This document shows positions 33,413 to 44,958 of a stretch of DNA of 64,000 nt, one piece after another. The notes under the pieces are model-generated. The model worked only from the letters and a program-made list of their open reading frames with translations, did no database searches and was not told the DNA's origin. The position numbers and the translations under genes are program-made. Every line of letters begins with the position of its first letter. The first letter of the stretch is position 1. The stretch comes from Paraphaeosphaeria minitans. Taxonomy: Eukaryota > Ascomycota > Dothideomycetes > Pleosporales > Didymosphaeriaceae. The stretch lies in NCBI GenBank assembly GCA_015832175.1, contig WJXW01000001.1, positions 1,302,001 through 1,366,000 of the forward strand, written 5' to 3'.

Positions 33413-35738
33413 ATGTGGTGGGAGAGCTGCGAGAAGATACACTGCGGATTCTGGATCAATCTTGGTCAGTCCATCAAGTCACGCTCCGCACTCACACTGA
33501 TCCGCTTAGATAACAATCGTGCCACTCAATCTACCTTGACATTGCCCACGCAATGGGGCATAATCCTGACTGCCTTCCTTGCGCTGTTTATTAGGCTCGC
33601 TGGCAGCTATCTCTGGGGCATCATCTGCTTCGCCATACATCAGTCAAACGCTTCCTCTGAACCTCAAGATGATACATACCACCAGATTCAAGTCGCTCTG
33701 CGCAATACAGACACCGAAGCCAGCTTGGGTTGGAAACTCTTCAGAGTGGGCGCCGTCCATCAGGGCTCAAGAATCAATACCTTTGGCCGCGCATCTTGGC
33801 TAATTGTGCTTGCGATGGTTCACTGCCGCTGGTATCGGTGCGCTTGGTGGTCTTTCTTCAAGATTCATTGCTGGAGGCGACGCGGTTCTGGCTCTAAAGG
33901 GCACGTGCGGCTGGATGGACGAGGTTGCTAAGAACTAGTCAGAGCAGCGCTCGGAAGAGCTCAAGGATCCGACGAAATTCGACACCTTTAGTGGTCTGGT
34001 GGTCATGGCGAGGTACGGATATCGCCGCAGCGCCGGCTACGCACGATCATGCTATGCGCAGACTAGCGACAATTCTTCGAACGCCTGCGAAATTCACACA
34101 CAGCCGACTTTGCTTTACAACATCAGTCTCTCAGAGCCATGCCCGTTCGATGAGAAAGTCTGCAACGGAACAGCAATGACGGCGGACATGGATGGTCTGC
34201 GGTCCGATACCGACTTGGGCATCAACACCTTACCGGAAAGCGCTGTCACCTTGCGTCAGACCTGGACTTGTGTGCCTGTTGATGCGCAGCCATATGCCAC
34301 ACAGTGGGGGGATTCGGATGAGCTGCACATGAACATCAGTACTGACGGGAGATGGAACGAGGGCGTTCCCAGGAGTGAGAAGCGCATGTGCTACAAGGTC
34401 GGGACAGACGAAACAGAACAGACGCCATTCCTCTTTTGCCTAACGAGTAATGCGCTCAAATATGGCGACTCTTCGTACGACATAAAGTGAGTACGATCCG
34501 ATACTCCGATATGCTGTACTTTCCACACAACACGATACTATCCAACATCACCTTAACCTTGAAGCTCATTTTTGACGAGTACAGGTCTTCGACATCCTTT
34601 GTGAAATACAACGGCTCGTACGCGCCGATCTTTAATCCTATTCCCGAACTCGACATCCAGGACGCCGACGTCACCCTAATAGGACTTGTCTCTCGGATCA
34701 CCTACCCTGAAGCAATTCAAGACCCTTGGTTCACCGCAACGAACCATAGTAATGGCACAAACAACGCCTACAGCGCCAACGGCTGGACCGCAACCCACCC
34801 CAGATCGTTCCTTGGCTGCCGCCAGCGCTATCAGCTCTGCACCGCCGACCGATCCTACTGTTCGCCCTACACAGGCGTCTACGGCATCCCCCGCGATGAC
34901 AAAGACCTAGAAAACTTGAACCCAACCCAAAGAGCAGTCTTCCAGCTCATGTGGAAAATAATATGGTGTGCGTATCCTCACCTCACACATACTACTAGCC
35001 GTGAACTGACGAAACGCAGTCACTCAGCTCAACTTCCAACTCATCTTCATCGGCCGCGAGAACCTTATTGCAAACGACTACCTCTGGGACGGCGGCACGC
35101 AATTCGGTCTTTCCGCTGCGCTCCCCCCAAACCACTGGCAGTCCGAAGTGTCGAACTTCTTCAACGTCAGCCTCGCCGCGCTGCAGCGCGCGCCCCCTGC
35201 CTTCGCGCAGCCACCTGCCTTCGACGTCGGGAACCCCAACACAGCTGACCAGGACAAGAACGCCAACATCCTGCGGTACATTGTAGAGCCGCAGGACGCG
35301 GAGATGCGCCGTCTTTGCGACAGGATCAAGATGCGTTCAAAGGCGCACACATCGTTCACCGTGCTGGGGCTCTTCCTCCTCATCGGCATCGGCCTTCTCA
35401 TCATGTTGGTGAACGCAATTTTACCTCAATTAGCGGCGTACTGGCAGCGCCGGACGGGGCTGGGCGCGTATAAGAGGCTCGAGTGGGTGGAGAGCGGCGC
35501 GTTTCAGCTGCAGCGGATGGCGGCGGAGGGGCGTGGGATTGGGCCTTGGCAGGGTAAGGACGACGATATGCCGACGTTGGGTGGAGGAAGGGGGGAAGTG
35601 TTTACCCTCGCGGGGATGAGTCTGAGGGCTAGGGTGGAGATGCTGGATTTGGGGCGCACACGGGGTATGCAGGTGGGGGCGGGAATGGCGGGTATCATGC
35701 TGTGCGAAGTGGCGAGGAGATGGAGATGGGTATGCTGA
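33413..35738 (+). pseudogene. Disabled gene for a fungal polytopic/surface membrane protein of unknown function
   Basis: The parts form one recognisable protein. An N-terminal frame from 33413 (LTLPTQWGIILTAFLALFIR, first membrane helix, then ICFAIHQSNAS) runs to about 33823. There the family-like continuation (LSSRFIAGGDAVLAL, CGWMDEVAKN) moves to another frame, implying a 1- or 2-base indel. In that second frame a TAG stop follows at 33936-33938, after which homology-like sequence goes on (ARYGYRRSAGYARSCYA). Two normal-looking introns follow at 34487-34584 and 34968-35019. The C-terminal frame ends at 35738, with a helix VLGLFLLIGIGLLIMLV. The family, with an N-terminal helix, a long cysteine-containing ectodomain and a C-terminal helix, is common in ascomycetes but its function is unknown to me. 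Sequencing error could explain the shift, less easily both lesions. Confidence 0.7.
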
Positions 35739-36376
35739 GAGAGAAGACTAAAGATAGCGGGGCGAGTGTGAGTAAGGGGGGATTGTTGGATAAGTAGGCA
35801 GGCAGGCAGGCATGCAGATAGTGCATATACTCTTTATACGTCGCCTATGTAACAAAAATACCGCCGCACGCGCTGGGATTCGAAGCTGGGCATCGCGTAT
35901 GGAACTCTGGTCTTATGGTGGACAAGGATCATGTGTGTTGGAGGAAGGAGGAAGGAGGCAACGCTAGTGTTGGTGTGTAGATTCTCGGAAAAGGCAAGGC
36001 TCGTGGCTGCGTGTGGAAAGGGGACGCGTATGTTGCTCCTACTCTGATGTGAGATGGGAAACAATCGCTGGTGTTTAATCGTGGCAGGGCGAGTTCATCT
36101 GTGTATCATGTTCTTGCTTGGCATCTCGAGGACTGGGATGGTGTGCCTAATTCAAGTAGTTTTGACTCGACTTGTCTTGGAAAGAGGGGTTATTATGGCT
36201 GTATAGCTGTGGGTGTCAAATCGACGAACAGAAAAGGAATGATCACTCAGGTCTGTCGCACGCTGATGTTCAACCAAGACGTGTTAGTATTAATTGGTCG
36301 GGTATCACAGTCTCGTCAGGTATTAAGCCTTGCCGCATGTGCAATCGTCCCATGTCTTATTCTCTAACGTCCACAA
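35739..36376. other. Convergent 3' intergenic region
   Basis: This separates the 3' ends of the broken membrane-protein gene and the symporter gene. It has a short GGCAGGCAGGCAG run near 35797-35812 and a tRNA-like string near 35865-35895 that does not fold as a tRNA. No gene is supported. Confidence 0.5.
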
Positions 36377-38615
36377 TCACCCACTCCTCTGACCACTCCT
36401 TACGTCCCTCCACAGCTTCCCCCAGAACGTCCGCGTCTCCCAGAGCGGGAGGAAGCAACTTATGGCGCTGCTTGTGAATACCCAGATGAAGCTGATGACC
36501 ACCCAGGCGGTGAAGAAACCCTTGCTGAAGATGTAGTGGCTGAAGAACATGGGCATCGGGAGAAGAAAGTCCAGGACAAAGGATAGCAGGAAGGAGGAGA
36601 TGCAGGCGAGTTTGAAAGCGCTGCGCAACGAGGACGGAGAGTCTTCTTGCGGAGTTGACACGGGCAGAGCGGTCTCGGTGTCGAGCTCGTTGGGCGGGGA
36701 GGATGCGGGGCATTTGGAGGGCGGTGCTGTTTGGCTGGGCTTCTCTCCGTCTGGCGTGCTGCGCGGTGAACCATGGGCGTCGTTTCCTACGCCTTGGATC
36801 GTCGCTACGGCATTGATGGCGCGCGTGATCTCCCAGTCGAAGTCGTCGGGCTTGATGTACGTGATGGTGACGGTGACAATGAGGCCAGTCATGATGCTGG
36901 CTAGGCACCCTGCTAGCGTGGCGTATTCTGTTCCGGTCGAAGCAACAGTGATCTCGCCGTAGTAATGGTAGGCGGTGGTGAACCAGGCGATGAGGCCGGC
37001 CGCGAGACCAGTGAGGCAGCCGGAGATGGCGCCTAGGCGGCTCTGTTTCTTCCAGACAATGGAGAAAGCTGTAGGGAATACGGCGCCGCCGATTAGGATG
37101 CCCATGACACTGGGAATCACATCAGTAACCGATGCGTTGCACACCTTGCGATGAGGAGATCACTTACAGAAATAGCCACCCAAGGTCTATGCTAGCTACG
37201 TTCCAAATGCACGCGAAGACAGCCATGACCGCGCCAAAAAAACAGATCATGATGTGCGATACGAAGATGAGCTGCTGGGGTGTTGCTTTGGGCCGGACAT
37301 ACGCCTTGTACACGTCAAACGTTAGTAGACTCGACACGGCGATGAGCTCTGCAGAAGCGCATGAGGTTACTGCCATGAACAACACGACCAGCAGCGCTGC
37401 AGCACCGCTCTTTCCAAGCAGCGCAATCGCCGCATACGGCGCCGCAAGACCTGAGGAGATCTCGTGCGCGGTGGGGACATTGGGGTACGTGGGGAAGACA
37501 GGGTTGTCCGTCAACGCGGCAGCAGCGAGTCCCAGTGTCGTTGAGAACCCGAACGGGATCGCGAACCATGCGATGCCGCCGAGGATGTATGCTCTGACGG
37601 CAGTCGAAGGCTGCGAGGCGATGGCGCGCTGCCAGTACGCCTGGTCGAGGAAGACGGTTCCGGAGCCGGAGCAGAGCTGGATGACGCCGAAGATGAGTCC
37701 GAGATTCGACTTGAGCGTCATGTACGATCCGTCTTGGTTGCCCTCGATGGGCCGTTGCACCGCAGCTTTCCGGAGCAGGTCGTACATTGCCGAGGGCGAG
37801 CCGATGAGCGAGTTTGTGGCGTATGCGTCGAACATGAAGTAGAGGATGACGATCATGAGGATGAGCGTGTGTGAGTAGTCGCAGAGGAACGTTGCCCGGA
37901 GGCCACCCAATATAACGTAGGCGCAGACGCCTGGGAGGATAAGTGGTTTTGTCTGAATGGTTGGAGAATTGTAACGTACCGACTGGGATTAGGAAGATGG
38001 CTGCGTACACATTCATGCCTGTCAATGCTGTGACTACGGCACTTCCTCCCAAAAGCAATTGACTGCCGACTAGAATGTTCGTGATGAAGGCGAAGACCAT
38101 GAAGACCAAATGTGCTACGCGACCGTATCGTGCGTTGATGATCTCAAGATAGGTGTGGCATCGTGGAGCGTTCTGTTTGACTTTACACGCCAGGATGGAG
38201 AACAACAGGATCTGAACCGTGGCGCCAGCTGCGTACCAGAAAGGCCCTAGAGAAAGTTAATTTACGACAATTTGACCATGTCCAGAAATTGTAGTACCGG
38301 CGACACCATATGTATACGCGACCTATTCGATATTAGGGTCATGGATAAAACCAAAGTGATATCAGAACTGACCGTGCTTGACTGCAGGAGCGTTGCAGCC
38401 CACGTCCATGCTGAGACGATACCAGACGCTATAAGACCCGGCTTCACTGAACGCGATGCTGTGTTGAACTCTTCCGATTGTTTTGTCGAATACGGTGTGT
38501 AACGATTCTGTATCCACGAGATTCCCATCATCAAGAAAGCAAAGAAGAACCCAATGCCCACGACGACGCCATAACCAGCGCCGACGGGTAGAATTGCAGC
38601 TCCTGAATTCGCCAT
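36377..38615 (-). CDS. DUR3: Sodium:solute symporter family urea/polyamine transporter (DUR3-like), five exons
   Basis: Minus-strand exons are 38615-38373, 38322-38298 (25 nt), 38246-37980, 37930-37168 and 37109-36377. Introns are 49-58 nt and all junctions keep frame; the product is 676 aa. Spliced sequence gives a continuous set of membrane helices: [80 protein letters not shown] and so on, ending with helices after a polar loop at about residues 520-590. The N-terminal [19 protein letters not shown] and [13 protein letters not shown] segments are typical of DUR3-type permeases, which import urea (and in yeast also polyamines) with a cation across the plasma membrane under nitrogen limitation. 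The DUR3 assignment is by overall resemblance; a paralogue with a different substrate is possible. Confidence 0.88.
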
Positions 38616-39846
38616 GTCTGCTTCTTGGGCAAGTACAAGTTTGCCAATCTTTACATGTGGGGTCTTGATCTCTTATACACACATCCCTTATCACGGCCCC
38701 GGCTGTGATGCCTAGTCGTTCAACTAGTAGACTACCGTACCCTACCTAGCAGCGGGTGGTCTACGTGAGGTGAACTGCTCGGCAAAGCTTGATATGCCGA
38801 TGTAGACTCCCACTGCGACATCGCGGGAAGCGTTGGAGTAGCCGCATATGACGTCTCCAAGTTGGAGTCGCGATAAGGTGCGCTGCAGGCACCTCGATTA
38901 TCTCCGCATGCAGAACTGGGGGTGAGGAGGAGCGTCTTGCCTAGTCTGGTCTAGCATTTGCAGATCGCGTAGTCTGATAGGCGACGAGAACTTGCTGAAC
39001 CTGGAGATAAGGATCGCATAATCCTACGATTCTCTATTAGCATCTCTCCGGCGTCTGAGATGATTGTCTCATCTCCAATAATTGGGGTAGGAGAAGAAGA
39101 CTTGTTGGGGTGGAAGGAGTACAGCGCTGGTGTTTATGATGTTGCCAAAGTCCATGGAGATGCTAATCTCCAAACCTCGTGGCGTGCCTATCGTTTTGGC
39201 TTATCGCGCTCATATATCTAGAAAGAGAGAGAGTGTGTGTGTGTGTTCGTAGATAGCTGTCGTTGAACTATTGCCGAATCTCTACGCTTCACCATGAACC
39301 CCACTCTCTCAGTATAGATCTCGTTCAATTTCGAAATACCCATCCGTGCGGACAACGCGTAGTATTAGGGCGCTCACATCTAGCGCCGAGTGCCAGGCTA
39401 ACGTGGAATGGACACGTTGCGTCGTGTTTATGCTAGTAGTCTATGCACATGCTAAGGTATCATCAGTAAGACCGATGATAGTACTTTCGGGGTTCGATCA
39501 GAAGATTGAAAAGACATCATTGACAGCATCCTTGATGTGAAATCGGTACGAAGATTCTGTAAAGTGGCATGGCGCGATTGGAATGCCCAAGGAGCTGAAT
39601 ATACAGCATAGGCCGGTTTCGATGTTCTATCGAGGATCGCACGGTAAACGGTGCAGGAAGAAGCATTCTCTTCCGCTGTGTACAAGTAGCGCATAGGAAT
39701 CCATTGAAGACGATCGGGTATGGGGGTGTGATGAAACACAAAGCGTTAACATCGACTTAGTCAGGTACAGCGTCAGGTTAAAATCCGACTACATTGTAAT
39801 ACCCCAGGGAAGGCAGCCCATATGTTGGGCGTCCTCAGACTGCTGC
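38616..39846. other. Intergenic region upstream of the symporter and 5' of the retroelement
   Basis: It contains the symporter promoter and a (GT)n/(GA)n run at about 39222-39247. No supported gene. The GC content falls sharply at the retroelement boundary at 39852. Confidence 0.5.
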
Positions 39847-39851
39847 GTTAG
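39847..39851. repeat. Target-site duplication, left copy (GTTAG)
   Basis: GTTAG directly abuts the TGTTGA start of the left LTR and is repeated exactly after the right LTR. Five-base duplications are usual for LTR retrotransposon integrase. Confidence 0.9.
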
Positions 39852-39982
39852 TGTTGAAGGAACTTCCGGTGCAGCCGGAAGGTGCCTAGCGCCCATAGAA
39901 GGAGCTAGTCCTCTATTAATATATACGTCACCCACTAGCTAGATCAATCTATTACTTATACTCTCTACTTTACTATTTAATA
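39852..39982 (+). repeat. 5' LTR (131 bp)
   Basis: It begins TGTTGAAGGAACTTC and ends TTTAATA, the mutated form of TTCAACA. It matches the 3' LTR without gaps, differing at 11 positions. Seven of these are changes to T or A in this copy, all in CpA/TpG context. Confidence 0.95.
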
Positions 39983-40000
39983 GGTTATAAGCCTAGCGCT
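39983..40000 (+). other. Primer-binding site, half-tRNA(iMet) type (mutated)
   Basis: GGTTATAAGCCTAGCGCT directly follows the left LTR. It resembles the GGTTATGGGCCCAG-type site of Drosophila copia, which pairs with the anticodon region of initiator Met tRNA rather than its 3' end. The differences from that type are the C-to-T or G-to-A kind. Confidence 0.6.
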
Positions 40001-43000
40001 CTTGCTGCTAATACTCTATTATTGCGATTACCTATAGTAATAGATTTCTTTTATAGATCCTGTACTATTGCGATACCTTTTAAGGCCACTGCTACTGCGT
40101 TCTAAGATTCTAATAAAAAGGATATCTCGCACTACACTAGCCGTAACCCTTATAGGCCATAATACACTTGCGGTAACTATAACTGCTATTATAACTACTA
40201 ACTATTACTATTATAATATCGTCTTTTAGCTTTAAGCTAGATCTGTTATCGCTACTATAATTAAACGTCTATAGTGACAACTTTCTAGAGTACTAATTAG
40301 CCTAGACAATTGCATTTTAATATGTAGGCTTCTAGCCTATTATTTTAAAAAAGAAACTACGCCTAGCACTACTAGCTAATACTAACTTTACAGCCCTAAT
40401 TATCTATAGCAAAACTGTTAAGATATAAGAAGCTAATAATAATAAGGTAATAGTAATAATCTTGTTATTAATACATAATAACCTCACTATAGTAGTAGTA
40501 AACTGCGAAACCTTACCGTAGGCATAGGAATACCTAATAAATAGATTTAATTAAAATACTAGTAATTTATTAATCCTCCTTTTTTGTAGTCTAACTAACC
40601 TTTGCTACTATAACAGGGATAACTTTTATAGCCACTTTAATAAGTTTTATACTTATTAGATAAGAATGTCTAAGAAAACTATAGCATCTACCTAACCTAT
40701 TACTGTTGCTATAAGAACTATGTTTAAAAGTGATAAAGTTAAAGGTTCCTTCTTTCTTATAACTTTTCTAGAGGTTATAGATAATGTTATTAATAATCTA
40801 GCTACCTATAGTGTTATAGTATTCTAGGACATTAAACCTAAAATCCTAGATATATTAGAGAAGTTTTCCCTTAATACTGCTAACTCTAAGAACACTGCCT
40901 ATGCTGCCTAGACCTAAATAGTATACACTAGGTTAAAACTACTACCTATAGAGTGCACCTAGTGCCGAAAACACAATATAATATTTATTAGTTATATATA
41001 TACTAACTATAACTAACTAAGGAAGTATAAGGATAAATAGGAGAAGACTTAAGCATAGGCCTACGCAAAAGTAAAGTAGACTAGATAAAAGATAAATAGA
41101 TATAGAATAAAGCGTTAGAAAGCTAATAAAGCTATTATTATTAGTAATAATAATAATAATAATAGCAACACTAACATTAACGCCTTTGTTGCTAACGCTG
41201 TACTAGTTGTTAATATATATAAGAAATAGTTCTATAATAAAGTAAGTGCCTAAACTGTGTCCTTTTCTTATTTATTAATATCTACCCTAGTCTAGTTGTT
41301 TAACACTAGCGCCTTATAGCATATATCTAGATATATAGATAACTTCTTAAGCCTATCTCTAGGCTCTAGAATAATTACTATCGCTAGAGGCATACGCCTC
41401 CCTATTTAAGGTGTTAGAATAATTAGACTTTATTATCGTCTCCCTAATAGTTTAATAAAGATTGCCAAACTTACTAATGCACTCTATAGTAGAGACCTAT
41501 TTATAATAAGACTCTTCTTATAGAGTTACATTCGCGCGAGATTTAAACTATAGGCTTCTAAAAATAACTTCTACCTCCTTCGCAATAATAACTGTGTCTT
41601 ATAGGCACGTTACTTAGATAGAGTTGTCTAAATTTAGACTAATAATAACGCTGTCCTTTATAACACTATTCCTATCTCTGCGCTAGACGCCCTAAATAAA
41701 GACAGGATATTAAAACGTAGTAAAATAGTAACAGCGTACTTTAGTTCCTTTAAAGAATAGCATATTGCTATTAGACACTATAATATTATTAACTCTTAAA
41801 GACTATATTAAGACGCTTACCTTATACCCTTAAGACTATCTAACTTTTATTATAATATATACGTTCTGTCCAAGTCTATCCACAAAACACCTGTACTAGA
41901 AACTACGCAAATAATATATTTACCTAAACTACTAGAGGTTATATATTTAGACCTATTAGGACAGTTTAGTATAAAGAGCCTTAGTAGTAAGAGATACTAT
42001 ATCTCTTTTATTAATAGTGCTACCTACTACCTATAGGTTAGATTTTTAGAGAAAAAGTTAGATGCACCTTAGGCTATTATAGACTTTATAGCCTATCTTA
42101 AGCGTTAGTTCTTAGGACATAAGGTGTCTAACATTATCCTAACACAAGTTTTTTAACATTTTAAAACTAATAATAGAGGCGAGTATATATCTATATTACT
42201 TTAAACCTTTTTACGCAACTAAGGTATACACTATAATATAGTACTACTATACTATTATAAGCTTAACAGCACAGCAGAGCGTTTTAATTACACTATTACC
42301 TAAATAGCCTGCTCTATAATCTATTCTAATAATCTTCTCCTACTATAGGGTAAGGCTATTGCGATAGCTTATTTTCTAATAAGTGTTCTACTAATGTTAT
42401 CTAATACTCTTAAGCGAACACCACATAAGTAGCTCTATAAAGAAAAACTAGCTATTAAACACCTTTACCCTTTTAGCACAAAGGCTTTTATCTATATACT
42501 AAAAGAGACACGCGCACTAGGGTTAAAATTCCTACACCGCGCTAAGACTAGTATATTCGTAGAATATAGCAGTAGCACTAAAACTGCCTAAATCTTCATC
42601 CTATTATAATAATAGATTATTAAGTCCTATAACGTTTAGTACTAACCCTTCGCAGTGCTATTAGATAAGCCACTTTTTAATACCTCTATTTAAAACACTA
42701 TTTGCAAAATAGTCTCTTATTAACACTCTCTTCTAGAACCTCTAAAACTAGAGGCCCTAAAGGTTAGAGGACACACTAAAGAGATTAGTAAGATACCTAA
42801 TATAATTAGATTACTAAATTTGTCCTAATAACTATAACTAACACAGGATTAAGATGCGATCACGCGAACAAATATATTATAATAAAGAATATTATCTACC
42901 TCCCTATAAACAACGCAACTTATAATACATCCCCTACTTTTACTAACGCGACTTATAATACACCCGCTATCTTTGCTACTAAGATAATTAGTAATAACTA

Positions 43001-44810
43001 TAAACTTATAAATAAGTTCTTCTACTACACCTAAGGAATAGACAACGTAATTAGGTAGGGTAGTAAGACTACTACGTTAGCCTAGCAAACTACTGTTAAA
43101 CTAATATAGTCTAACTATTTGTAATATAACTTTAGAATTCTAACCCTTAACATCCTTAACAAATAAAGACATCTAGGTCTATAAGATAGCTGTATATAGA
43201 ACATTAGTATACACTAATAAAGAAATACTACTATTCTATTTAGATACTTAGGCCTATAGCCTAATATAGTAAGAACCTATCTAATATAAATTACAAGCAT
43301 ATACTAAAAACTATACTTAAGAGATTATATATTAAGACAAAATACCTGCTAATACAAAGCTAGTAGGTACAAGATAGGTATTTAATACTAAGAGGAATAA
43401 ACAAAGTAAGGTAGTAAAGCGTAAGATAAGATTAGTTGCCTAAGGCTTTTTATAACAACTAGGACTAGACTACCTAGAAATATACTCACTAGTAGCACGA
43501 TATAAATTATTAAGAATAATGTTATTTATAGTGTTAATACAACATTAGGGACTATAGTAACTAGACTTTAATGCAGTATACCTAAATAGCCTTCTACTAA
43601 ACCTTATCTACAGTTAATGCCTAGAAGGTATAGGTAATCTTTAATTAGTTATTTAGTTCCTAAAAACGCTTTATAGCCTTAAGCAATTAGGACAAGAGTA
43701 GTATAAAGTGTTACGCACCTTTCTTATTAGACTTTAATTTAGATAGGTAGACTTTAACCTATGTGTGTTTATTAGCCCAGAATTAATACTAGGGATATAC
43801 GTTAATAACGTGCTAATAGCTAGTACAAAACATAGTATTAACTTATTTATGTATTCTACTAGATAACAGTTTTCCTATAAAGATCTAGGTTAACTAAAAC
43901 TTCTTCTTAGCCTTAAAATTAATTATAATAAAAACAGTAGTATATTTATTTACTAAACTACCTATATCCTTGCTGTCCTGCGAAGGTATAGTATAGATAA
44001 ATACAATCTAAGGAAAACTCTACTAAATCTAAACACGTTCCCCCTAAGATTATTACCTAATATACTAGCGGATCCTAAACAACAATAATTGTATTAGTTA
44101 ATTATTAGGTTAGTGAATTTTATCGCTCTTATCTTAAGACTAGACCTGTCCTACCTAGTTAGTATAATAGGATTATATAATTTAAATCTATTAACTACTT
44201 ATCTTGCGCTGGCGTTCTAGGTGTTAAGATATCTCTATAGTGTAGAACAATAATTAAGGATCTCCCCTGTTAACCCTAACTCTTATATTATCACTATAGA
44301 CATGTACTTAGATGCGTTATTTAGAATAGACCTAGATAATATAAAGTTATTTTTAGATTTTATACTTTAGGCGTTATCTACTACTATTACATAGAGTTAT
44401 AAGTAATAAGGTTATGTTACTTACAGTACTATAGAAGCTAAATACATAGTAGCGTTACTTACCGCCACCTACCTTATCTAGGTGCGATAAGCTATATCTA
44501 AGATAATTAATACTTAAGTTGCCTATTAACTCTTAGTTAATAATAAAGCTGCTATTACCCTAGTTTAGGATTAGAAGCTAACAGCTAAATCTAAATATAT
44601 TAGTATATATTACTACTTTGTTTAAGAGAGATACCTAGATAGTAAATTTATAGTTAAGTATATACTATTAATTAATAATCTAGCAGATCTGTGTACTAAG
44701 GCGCTCCTATTACCTACCCTAATAAGGCTAATAGACATGATCTAATAACTCTAAAAAGGACCTCACGATTGAGATATTTAGGTATTAAATTATAGTATAC
44801 AGGCACCTCC

Positions 44811-44822
44811 GCCTGGGAGGAC
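44811..44822 (+). other. Polypurine-like tract before the 3' LTR
   Basis: The sequence GCCTGGGAGGAC ends at the TG of the right LTR. The GGGAGGA core is the expected place and composition for plus-strand priming. Confidence 0.5.
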
Positions 44823-44953
44823 TGTTGAAGGAACTTCTGGTGCAGCTGGAAGGTGCCTAGCGCCTATGGAAGGAGCTAGTCCTCTATTGATATATACGTC
44901 ACCTACTAGCTAGATCAATCCATTACTCATACTCTCTACTTTACCATTCAACA
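44823..44953 (+). repeat. 3' LTR (131 bp)
   Basis: It begins TGTTGAAGGAACTTC and ends CATTCAACA, keeping the inverted TGTTGA...TCAACA termini. Relative to the left copy, four sites have changed to T here: two CpA and two CpG contexts. Confidence 0.95.
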
Positions 44954-44958
44954 GTTAG
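44954..44958. repeat. Target-site duplication, right copy (GTTAG)
   Basis: An exact copy of the five bases before the left LTR, marking the right edge of the insertion. Confidence 0.9.

Larger units (their letters stand above)
39852..44953 (+). mobile_element. Copia-type LTR retrotransposon, complete but heavily RIP-degraded
   Basis: A 5102-bp element bounded by two 131-bp LTRs with TG...CA-type ends and a GTTAG duplication. The interior is extremely rich in TA dinucleotides and full of stop codons in every frame, so it has no intact ORF. Remnants read in the plus direction in Copia order: a reverse transcriptase block near 43561-43590 (LDFNAVYLNS, compare the Copia DVKTAFLNG block); the active-site block at about 43793-43812, where YVDD now reads YVNN; and an RNase H block near 44434-44475 (EAKYIVALLTATYL). 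With RNase H directly before the 3' LTR and no integrase after it, the order is Copia rather than Gypsy. The element is dead. Its composition contrasts sharply with the flanking genes. Confidence 0.95.

Noticed and set aside
35840..35925. A tRNA-like string on the minus strand (TTCGAATCCCAGCGCG with CATAAGACC upstream)
   Set aside because: The bases 5' of the T-loop repeat CCCAG instead of pairing with it, no D-arm is present and the acceptor ends do not match. It is not a functional tRNA, and too little remains to call a specific tRNA relic.
39852..44953. A Gypsy-type or intact retroelement
   Set aside because: RNase H-like sequence lies directly before the 3' LTR after the RT block, which is the Copia order, and stop codons interrupt every frame.
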